Shown piece after piece: positions 1 to 5,584 of a stretch of DNA of 5,584 bases. The notes under the pieces are model-generated. The model searched no databases and was not told where the DNA came from. It was given only the letters and a program-made list of their open reading frames with translations. Every line of letters starts with the position of its first letter. Position 1 is the stretch's first letter. Both the position numbers and the translations under genes were made by a program. Location of the stretch: NCBI GenBank assembly GCA_021325695.1, contig JAJTCR010000118.1:1-5584 (forward strand). Reading direction: 5' to 3'. The DNA is from Steroidobacteraceae bacterium. GTDB lineage: Bacteria; Pseudomonadota; Gammaproteobacteria; Steroidobacterales; Steroidobacteraceae.

Positions 1-1
1 G

Positions 2-226
2 AACAACGTCGCGGTGCGCACGGACAGCGTGCTTGGGCGCAAGGCAGGCGACTTGCGCGTGGTGGATCACGGCCTCGCGCCCAACGAGCTCGTGAGCGTG
101 CACGGCGTGCCGAAGGTGTTCTTCGCCGGCATGCCGGTCACGCCGCAGGAGATCTCGATGGGTGAGTCGGCGCCCGACGCACTGCGCATGGCGGCCAATG
201 CGGCCGCGACCGCGGACGCCAGCTGA
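2..226 (+). CDS. RND efflux periplasmic adaptor (membrane fusion protein), C-terminal fragment
   Basis: This is the last 74 codons of a gene whose start lies left of the window; the frame is open to the edge and stops at TGA 224-226. The fragment reads NNVAVRTDSVLGRKAGDLRV, then a 'DHGLAPNELVSVHGVPKVF' stretch and 'FAGMPVTP', followed by an Ala-rich tail. This is the usual C-terminal membrane-proximal beta domain of HlyD/AcrA-type adaptors, where a 'GL.PGD.VVV.GLQ.V..GM.V' pattern is typical. The adaptor is normally a lipid-anchored or N-terminally anchored periplasmic protein that joins the inner-membrane pump to the outer-membrane channel. The family assignment is supported mainly by position: the stop is 11 bases before an RND permease start. 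With only the tail visible, the adaptor subfamily (OqxA/MexE-like) is inferred from the downstream permease. Its upstream promoter and any adjacent regulator are outside the window. Confidence 0.88.
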   Translation, partial: NNVAVRTDSVLGRKAGDLRVVDHGLAPNELVSVHGVPKVFFAGMPVTPQEISMGESAPDALRMAANAAATADAS

Positions 227-231
227 GGGAG
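225..231 (+). promoter_or_regulatory. Ribosome binding site of the RND permease gene
   Basis: A purine-rich GAGGGAG overlaps the adaptor stop codon (TGA 224-226) and ends 6 bases before ATG 238. It supports the 238 start. Its overlap with the upstream stop suggests that ribosomes finishing the adaptor can reinitiate on the permease. Confidence 0.7.
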
Positions 232-237
232 CTCGAA

Positions 238-3200
238 ATGGACTTCTCCAAATTCTTCATCGACCGGCCGATCTTCGCGGCCGTGCTGTCGATCGTGATC
301 TTCGCGGCGGGCTTGATCGCATTGCCGCTGCTGCCCGTCACCGAGTACCCGGACGTCGTGCCGCCGACGGTGCAGGTGCGCGCGATCTACCCGGGCGCCA
401 ACCCGAAGGTGATCGCCGAGACGGTCGCGACGCCGATCGAGGAGTCGATCAACGGCGTCGAGAACATGATGTACCTGAAGTCGGTCGCCGGCAGTGACGG
501 CGTCATGGTCACGACCGTCACGTTCCGCGCCGGCACCGATCCCGACGACGCGCAGGTGCTCGTGCAGAACCGGGTCAACCAGGCGCTCGCGCGCCTGCCC
601 GAGGACGTCCGTCGCCAGGGCGTCGTGACGCAGAAGCAGTCGCCGACGCTGACGATGGTCGTGCACCTGCTGTCGCCGGACGGCCGCTACGGCTCCCTTT
701 ACCTGCGTAATTACGCGACGCTGCGCATCAAGGACGAGCTCGCGCGATTGACGGGCATCGGCGAGGTGGGCCTGTTCGGTTCGGGCGACTATGCAATGCG
801 CGTCTGGCTCGACCCCGACAAGGTTGCCGCGCGCGGCCTGACGGCCGGCGACGTGGTGCGCGCGATCCGCGAGCAGAACGTGCAGGTGTCCGCCGGCCAG
901 CTCGGTGCGGAGCCGACGCCGAACGGCAGCGACTTCCTGGTGTCGATCAACGCGCAGGGCCGGCTGCAGACGGAGGAGGAGTTCGGCCAGATCGTGATCG
1001 AGAGCGGCCTCGACGGCGAGATCGTGCGACTCGCGGACGTCGCTCGCCTCGAACTGGGCGCCGGCGATTACACGCTGCGCTCGCAGCTCGACAACCAGGA
1101 CGCGGTGGCGATCCCGATCTTCGAGGCGCCGGGCGCCAACGCGATCGAGCTCTCCGACGCCGTGCGCGCGAAGATGGCCGAGCTTTCGACGCGCTTTCCC
1201 GAGGGCATGACCTACGACGTGGTCTACGACCCGACGGTGTTCGTGCGCGACTCGATCAAGGCCGTCGTGCAGACGCTGTTCGAGGCCGTACTGCTGGTGG
1301 TACTGGTCGTGATCCTGTTCCTGCAGACCTGGCGCGCGTCGGTGATCCCGCTGATCGCGGTGCCGGTGTCGGTGGTCGGCACGTTCGCGGCGCTGCACCT
1401 GCTCGGGTTCTCGATCAACACGCTGAGCCTGTTCGGCCTGGTGCTCGCGATCGGCATCGTGGTCGACGACGCGATCGTCGTGGTCGAGAACGTCGAGCGC
1501 AACATCGAAGAGGGCAAGTCGCCGCTCGAGGCGGCGCACCAGGCCATGCGCGAGGTGTCAGGCCCGATCATCGCGATCGCGCTCGTGCTCTGCGCCGTGT
1601 TCGTGCCGATGGCGTTCCTGACCGGCGTCACCGGGCAGTTCTACAAGCAGTTCGCCGTGACTATCGCGATCTCGACCGTGATTTCGGCGATCAACTCGCT
1701 GACGCTGTCGCCGGCGCTGGCCGCCGTGCTGCTGAAGCCGCACGGCGCGCCCAAGGACGCACCGACGCGTTTGATCGACCGGGCGTTCGGCTGGCTGTTC
1801 CGGCCGTTCAATCGCTTTTTCGGGCGCAGCGCCGAACGCTACCAGCTCGGCGTCTCGCGCTCGCTGCATCGTCGCGGTGCGGTCTTCGCCGTGTACGTGG
1901 CGTTGCTCGGGCTCGCGGCACTCGTGTTCCAGGCGGTGCCGGGTGGGTTCATCCCGACCCAGGACAAGCTGTACCTGATGGGCGGCGTCAAGCTGCCCGA
2001 AGGCGCGTCGCTCGAGCGCACCAACGAGGTGATCCGGCGCATGAGCGAGGCCGCGCTCGCGACCGACGGCGTGGCGAGCGCCGTGGCGTTCCCCGGCCTC
2101 AACGCGTTGCAGTTCACGAACACCCCAAACACGGGCGTCGTTTTCTTCGGGCTCGACCCGTTTGCCGAGCGTGACCGGACGGCGAAGCAGATCAACGACG
2201 AACTCAATGCGAAGTTCGCCGCGATCCAGGAAGGGTTCGCGTTCTCGATCATGCCGCCGCCGATCCTCGGTCTCGGCCAGGGGTCGGGTTACTCGCTGTA
2301 CGTGCAGGACCGCGCGGACCTCGGCTACGGCGAACTGCAGAAGACGATCAGCGCGCTTTCGGGCGCGATCGCCCAGACGCCGGGCCTGCACTTCCCGATC
2401 ACGACCTACCAGGCCAACGTCCCGCAGCTGGATGCGCAGGTGGACCGCGTCAAGGCCAAGGCGCAGGGCGTGCCGCTCACGGAGCTGTTCGACACGCTGC
2501 AGACGTACCTCGGTTCGGCTTACGTCAACGACTTCAACCGCTTCGGTCGCACCTACCAGGTAATTGCACAGGCCGACGGTCCGTTCCGCGACGACGTGCG
2601 CGACATCGCCAACCTGCGCACGCGCAACGCCGCAGGCGAGATGGTGCCGATCGGCAGCATGGTGACGTTGCGGGAAAGCTATGGCCCGGATCCGGTGCTG
2701 CGCTACAACGGCTACCCGGCGGCGGACCTGCTCGGCGACGCCGACCCGCGCGCGATGTCGTCGAGCGAAGCGATGGCCGCCGTCGAAGGCATCGCCGCGA
2801 AGGTGCTGCCGAGCGGTATGACCCTCGAATGGACCGACCTGAGTTACCAGCAGGCGACGCAGGGCCGAGCCGCGTGGATCGTGTTCCCGCTGGCCGTCAT
2901 GCTGGTGTTCCTGGTGCTCGCGGCGCTCTACGAGAGCTGGACGCTGCCGCTCGCGGTAATCCTGATCGTGCCGATGTCGATGCTCGCGGCGCTCGTCGGC
3001 GTGTGGATCACGGGCGGCGACAACAACGTGTTCGTCCAGGTGGGTCTCGTCGTGCTGATGGGCCTCGCCTGCAAGAACGCGATTCTGATCGTCGAGTTCG
3101 CACGCGAACTCGAGTTGCAGGGACGCGGCATCGTCGAGGCGGCGCTCGAAGCCTCGCGGCTGCGGCTGCGGCCGATCGTGATGACCTCGATCGCATTCAT

Positions 3201-3420
3201 CGCGGGCACGGTGCCGCTGGTGCTTGCGCACGGCGCGGGCAGCGAAGTGCGCGTCGTGACGGGCGTGACGGTCTTCGCGGGCATGCTCGGCGTGACGCTG
3301 TTCGGGTTGTTCCTGACGCCCGTGTTCTACGTTGCACTGCGCCGGTTCGTGGAATGGCGTGAAAGAGCCGCCCGCGGCGTGCTGCCGCATTCGGGCGCAC
3401 TGGAGGTGGGCCATGGTTGA
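238..3420 (+). CDS. RND multidrug efflux permease, HAE-1 family, OqxB/MexF-like
   Basis: This is the inner-membrane proton/drug antiporter of a tripartite pump. The length of 1060 residues is normal for the family and the N-terminus MDFSKFFIDRPIFAAV is the canonical RND start. TM1 is at about 10-30, TM2-6 at about 342-500, TM7 at about 547-565 and TM8-12 at about 878-1040, with two large periplasmic loops between. The proton relay is complete: D410 and D411 in TM4 (GIVVDDAIVVVENV), K946 in TM10 (GLACKNAILIVEFA), and R976 and T983 (RLRPIVMT), matching AcrB D407, D408, K940, R971 and T978. The segments FPGLNALQFTNTPN (618-631, replacing the Gly-rich switch loop of AcrB) and PGGFIPTQDKLY (568 on) match, from memory, the OqxB/MexF branch rather than AcrB/MexB. 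Quinolones, chloramphenicol and trimethoprim are typical substrates of that branch; the substrates here are inferred. The gene starts 11 bases after the adaptor stop and overlaps the outer-membrane factor gene by 8 bases. No frameshift or lost key residue was seen. Confidence 0.97.
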   Translation: MDFSKFFIDRPIFAAVLSIVIFAAGLIALPLLPVTEYPDVVPPTVQVRAIYPGANPKVIAETVATPIEESINGVENMMYLKSVAGSDGVMVTTVTFRAGTDPDDAQVLVQNRVNQALARLPEDVRRQGVVTQKQSPTLTMVVHLLSPDGRYGSLYLRNYATLRIKDELARLTGIGEVGLFGSGDYAMRVWLDPDKVAARGLTAGDVVRAIREQNVQVSAGQLGAEPTPNGSDFLVSINAQGRLQTEEEFGQIVIESGLDGEIVRLADVARLELGAGDYTLRSQLDNQDAVAIPIFEAPGANAIELSDAVRAKMAELSTRFPEGMTYDVVYDPTVFVRDSIKAVVQTLFEAVLLVVLVVILFLQTWRASVIPLIAVPVSVVGTFAALHLLGFSINTLSLFGLVLAIGIVVDDAIVVVENVERNIEEGKSPLEAAHQAMREVSGPIIAIALVLCAVFVPMAFLTGVTGQFYKQFAVTIAISTVISAINSLTLSPALAAVLLKPHGAPKDAPTRLIDRAFGWLFRPFNRFFGRSAERYQLGVSRSLHRRGAVFAVYVALLGLAALVFQAVPGGFIPTQDKLYLMGGVKLPEGASLERTNEVIRRMSEAALATDGVASAVAFPGLNALQFTNTPNTGVVFFGLDPFAERDRTAKQINDELNAKFAAIQEGFAFSIMPPPILGLGQGSGYSLYVQDRADLGYGELQKTISALSGAIAQTPGLHFPITTYQANVPQLDAQVDRVKAKAQGVPLTELFDTLQTYLGSAYVNDFNRFGRTYQVIAQADGPFRDDVRDIANLRTRNAAGEMVPIGSMVTLRESYGPDPVLRYNGYPAADLLGDADPRAMSSSEAMAAVEGIAAKVLPSGMTLEWTDLSYQQATQGRAAWIVFPLAVMLVFLVLAALYESWTLPLAVILIVPMSMLAALVGVWITGGDNNVFVQVGLVVLMGLACKNAILIVEFARELELQGRGIVEAALEASRLRLRPIVMTSIAFIAGTVPLVLAHGAGSEVRVVTGVTVFAGMLGVTLFGLFLTPVFYVALRRFVEWRERAARGVLPHSGALEVGHG
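3402..3406 (+). promoter_or_regulatory. Ribosome binding site that fixes the start of the outer-membrane factor gene
   Basis: A strong GGAGG lies inside the end of the permease gene, 6 bases before ATG 3413. It decides the start of the downstream gene: the frame is open further upstream, with an in-frame start at 3332, but only the 3413 start has this site and puts a lipoprotein signal peptide at the N-terminus. Confidence 0.8.
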
Positions 3421-4924
3421 AACGAGACAGTTTCCCCGCGTCGTTCGGCCGATGCTCGCGGCGAGCGTCATGCTCACGCTGGCCGCCTGTGCCGTCGGGC
3501 CGGATCACCGGGCACCCCAGACGGCGGTGCCTGCCGTCTACACGAGCGACGCCGCACGCATCGCGCGCGCCGCTGCCGAGGCGGGCCCCGCCGCCGCGGT
3601 GACGACGGCTGCCGCACCGCTGCCCGCGCCCGACGCGCCGTTCTGGCAGCGGTTCGAGGATCCGCTGCTCGACGAGCTCGTCGACACGGCCCTGCGCGAG
3701 AACCACGACCTCAAGGTCGCGCTCGCACGTTTCGACGAAGCGAATGCGCTGCTGCGGGAAGCCCGGTTCGACCACCTGCCCACCATCACGGCCGGTGCCG
3801 GTGTGTCGGACTCCCGCTCGAGCGTGGATGAGCTGCCCGGTGCGTCGCGCGCGGACCGTGACACCGAACGCTACTCGGCGCAGGTCAACCTCGGCTGGGA
3901 GCTCGACGTCTTCGGCCGGGTCCGGCGCAACGTCGAGTCGCAGCGCGCGGACGTGGCCGCCAGTGCGGGCGATCTCGCCGCCGTTCAGGTCGCGATCGTC
4001 GGCGAGGTGGCGCGCAGCTACCTGGAGCTGAGGGGACTGCAACAGCGTCTCGCAGTCGCGCGCAGCAATGCCGGGAACCAGCGGGACACCCTGGGCATCG
4101 TCGAGGCGCGGCTCGACGCGGGTCGCGGCACCGAGTTCGACACCTCGCGGGCGCGCGCGCAACTCGAGACCACGCTGTCCCGGATCCCGGCGTTCGCCGC
4201 CGCCGTGGACGTGACGATGCATCGACTGGCCGTGCTGACGGGTCAGCCGCCGGGCGCACTCGTGGCGCGGCTCGACGCCGCCGCCGGCCTGCCGCGACTG
4301 CCGGACGCGGTCGATGCCGGGGCGCCGGGCGAACTGCTGCGTCGACGTCCCGACGTGATCGCGGCCGAACAGCGGCTGCACGCCGCCACGGCACGGATCG
4401 GCGTCGCGACGGCCGACCTGTTCCCACGCTTCACGCTCGGAGGCCTCGTCGGCACCCAGGCACTCGAGAGCAGCGCGCTGTTCTCGCGCGACAGCGAGAC
4501 ACGTTTCGTGGCGCTCGGCGTCGACTGGTCGTTCCTCGACGTCGGTCGTGTACGGGCGCGGATTGCCGCGACCGACGCCGCGGCGTCGGGGGCACTGGCG
4601 CAGTACGAAAGCACGGTCCTGCGCGCGCTCGAGCAGACCGAGAATGCGCTCGTGCGCTACGGTCACGCGCGTCTCGAAGACGCCCACCTCGAGCGCTCGG
4701 CCAGTGAAAGCGCGCGCGCGGCGGAACTCGCTCGCGTGCGCTTCGACGCCGGCGCTGCCGACCTGCTAGACGTGCTCGACGCCGAACGCTCCCAGTTGCA
4801 GGCCGAAGACGCGCTCGCGGACGGACGGACCCGCAGCGCCACGGCACTGGTCGAACTGTATCGCGCGCTCGCCGGCGGGTGGCCGCAGCGACCTCCCGAA
4901 CGCGAGAGGCTCAGCGCGCGCTGA
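3413..4924 (+). CDS. Outer-membrane factor lipoprotein of RND efflux pump, OprM/NodT family
   Basis: This is the TolC-like trimeric channel that carries pump substrates through the outer membrane. It has 503 residues from ATG 3413, near the usual 460-500. The signal peptide has basic residues at R5, R9 and R12, a hydrophobic core, and a lipobox L23-A24-A25-C26 followed by the family's AVGPDHRAP. Ala at +2 fits outer-membrane sorting. An Ala/Pro-rich linker spans about 44-75. The first OEP repeat begins FWQRFEDPLLDELVDTAL (77 on), with the beta-strand LGWELDVFGR at 160-169. The second includes LLRRRPDV (308-315), AATADLFPRFTLGG and the matching strand LGVDWSFLDVGR at 368-379. The C-terminus carries LVELYRALAGGW (W490), the family's usual ending. 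ATG 3413 overlaps the permease stop (ATGGTTGA, 8 bases), implying translational coupling and a shared transcript. The partner is almost certainly the adaptor and permease just upstream. The exact subtype (OprN, OprC or other) is not determined. Confidence 0.95.
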   Translation: MVETRQFPRVVRPMLAASVMLTLAACAVGPDHRAPQTAVPAVYTSDAARIARAAAEAGPAAAVTTAAAPLPAPDAPFWQRFEDPLLDELVDTALRENHDLKVALARFDEANALLREARFDHLPTITAGAGVSDSRSSVDELPGASRADRDTERYSAQVNLGWELDVFGRVRRNVESQRADVAASAGDLAAVQVAIVGEVARSYLELRGLQQRLAVARSNAGNQRDTLGIVEARLDAGRGTEFDTSRARAQLETTLSRIPAFAAAVDVTMHRLAVLTGQPPGALVARLDAAAGLPRLPDAVDAGAPGELLRRRPDVIAAEQRLHAATARIGVATADLFPRFTLGGLVGTQALESSALFSRDSETRFVALGVDWSFLDVGRVRARIAATDAAASGALAQYESTVLRALEQTENALVRYGHARLEDAHLERSASESARAAELARVRFDAGAADLLDVLDAERSQLQAEDALADGRTRSATALVELYRALAGGWPQRPPERERLSAR

Positions 4925-4926
4925 GC
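4909..4926. repeat. 18-base perfect palindrome across the stop codon of the outer-membrane factor gene; possible terminator stem
   Basis: GCTCAGCGCGCGCTGAGC reads the same on both strands. The TGA stop of the outer-membrane factor gene (4922-4924) lies in its right arm. As RNA it could fold into a stem of about 7 G+C-rich pairs with a 4-base loop. An overlapping imperfect palindrome, CGCGCT-G-AGCGCG, lies at 4917-4929. It sits between converging genes, where a bidirectional terminator would be expected. No T-run follows on either strand, so it is not a standard intrinsic terminator. It may instead be a 3'-end-stabilising hairpin or a chance product of high GC. The palindrome is certain; its function is not. 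Confidence 0.45.
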
Positions 4927-4974
4927 GCGTCCGGACTGCGCGGGAATCGAGGCGCTCGCATGAGTAGCGTGCGC

Positions 4975-5584
4975 TCAGGAGGCCGTGGCACCGGCCAACG
5001 TCAGCGCCGCGAGCAACGAAGCCTCGTCGATCGGCTTGACCAGGTGCCGGTCGAAGCCCGCGGCGCGCGCCTTGCGCTGTGCCTCCGCGTCGCCCCAGCC
5101 CGTCATCGCGACGATCGTGATCTCGGAGCCCCAGGGCTGGCTCCGGATGCGATGGCAGACGTCGTACCCGCTGAGGGTCGGCAGCCCGATGTCGAGCAGC
5201 ACCAGTTCCGGCCTGAACTCCTCCGCCGCCAGCACGGCCGCGCCGCCGTCGTGCACCGTTCGCACGCGGTGTCCCAGGCGTGACAGCAACTCGGCAATCG
5301 TCTCCGCCCCGTCGCGATGGTCCTCGACGACGAGGATGCGCAGCGGATTGGTCGATGACGCGCGCAGGCTCGCCGGCGGTTCGTCCGCCGCGGGGGGTGG
5401 CGTCGTTGCGGGAAGGCCCGCCAGCGGCAGCGTCACGGTGAAGGTGCTGCCCTTTCCCAGTCCCGGGCTTTGCGCCGCCACGCGGCCGCCGTGCAGCTGG
5501 ACGAGGTGCTTGACCAGGGACAACCCGATGCCGAGGCCGCCGCGCGAGCGCGTAATGGCACTGTCCACCTGCGAGAACATCACG
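4975..5584 (-). CDS. Hybrid sensor histidine kinase/response regulator, C-terminal fragment
   Basis: The frame is open to the right edge and stops at TGA (complement of 4975-4977); the 203 visible codons include the stop. Numbering from the first visible codon, residues 1-54 are the end of a HATPase_c domain: the F-box-like MFSQVD (2-7), the G2 box GGLGIGLSLVKHLVQLHGG (15-33) and the closing GKGSTFTVTLPL. A Pro/Ala-rich linker (about 55-78) leads to a CheY-like receiver domain (about 80-200) with acidic pocket E87 and D88, phospho-acceptor D131 in LVLLDIGLP, T161 in AMTGWGD and K183 in HLVKPID. All receiver hallmark residues are present. The protein ends right after the receiver, with no DNA-binding output domain, so it would pass phosphate within the protein or on to a phosphotransfer partner. 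The H-box, sensor domains and start are outside the window. It converges on the efflux operon with a 50-base gap, so it is not co-transcribed; the sensed signal and targets are unknown. Confidence 0.93.
   Translation of the reverse strand, partial: VMFSQVDSAITRSRGGLGIGLSLVKHLVQLHGGRVAAQSPGLGKGSTFTVTLPLAGLPATTPPPAADEPPASLRASSTNPLRILVVEDHRDGAETIAELLSRLGHRVRTVHDGGAAVLAAEEFRPELVLLDIGLPTLSGYDVCHRIRSQPWGSEITIVAMTGWGDAEAQRKARAAGFDRHLVKPIDEASLLAALTLAGATAS

Noticed and set aside
67..1539. Long open frame on the minus strand (490 codons) opposite the adaptor tail and permease
   Set aside because: It lies opposite a well-supported RND permease. The translation is rich in Arg, His, Asp and Val in low-complexity patterns, with no recognisable domain: a typical shadow in GC-rich DNA.
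3332..3412. Upstream extension of the outer-membrane factor gene by 27 codons
   Set aside because: It would bury the signal peptide and lipobox inside the protein and overlap the permease by 89 bases. ATG 3413 has a GGAGG at the right distance and puts C26 in the normal lipoprotein position.
1558..3477. Very long open frame on the minus strand (639 codons) opposite the permease
   Set aside because: It has the same biased Arg/His/Glu/Gln composition, no motif and no membrane or signal segment. The plus-strand permease is intact across the whole span, so this is a codon-bias artefact.
3197..4687. Open frame on the minus strand (496 codons) opposite the outer-membrane factor
   Set aside because: It is Arg-rich low-complexity translation with no recognisable domain, opposite a gene with clear lipobox and OEP motifs.
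4925..4974. Convergent junction examined for a small gene, attachment site or promoter
   Set aside because: Only 50 bases lie between two stop codons. Apart from the palindrome at its left edge, I see only short GC inverted repeats expected by chance and no credible promoter.
4879..5283. Plus-strand open frame (134 codons) running from the end of the outer-membrane factor gene into the kinase gene
   Set aside because: It is opposite the receiver domain, whose catalytic residues are all present on the minus strand. The plus-strand product has no recognisable features.

Overview
The window is GC-rich DNA, roughly two-thirds or more G+C, with a strong preference for G or C at third codon positions. 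It encodes a tripartite RND efflux pump with an outer-membrane lipoprotein channel, so the host is Gram-negative. A beta- or gammaproteobacterium (Burkholderiales-, Xanthomonadales- or Pseudomonas-like) is plausible, but the sequence alone does not settle the genus.

Layout: (1) bases 2-226, plus strand, the last 74 codons of a periplasmic membrane fusion (adaptor) protein cut by the left edge; (2) 238-3420, plus strand, a complete 1060-residue RND inner-membrane permease of the HAE-1 type, closest by motif to the OqxB/MexF/BpeF branch; (3) 3413-4924, plus strand, a complete 503-residue outer-membrane factor of the OprM/NodT lipoprotein family, overlapping the permease gene by 8 bases; (4) 4925-4974, a 50-base convergent junction, with an 18-base perfect palindrome straddling the stop codon of the outer-membrane factor; (5) 4975-5584, minus strand, the C-terminal third or so of a hybrid sensor histidine kinase (end of the ATPase domain plus a receiver domain), cut by the right edge.

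The first three genes form one tightly packed operon: an 11-base gap, then an 8-base overlap. Together they would encode a complete pump from inner membrane through periplasm to outside, driven by the proton gradient, of a type that usually exports amphiphilic drugs such as quinolones, chloramphenicol and trimethoprim. The histidine kinase is convergent and not part of the operon; whether it regulates the pump cannot be read from this window.

I see no mobile element, CRISPR array, RNA gene or unexplained coding region. The long open frames opposite the permease and outer-membrane factor genes are GC-driven shadows. This looks like an ordinary efflux locus, and I found no convincing new system. 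The observations worth a second look are modest.
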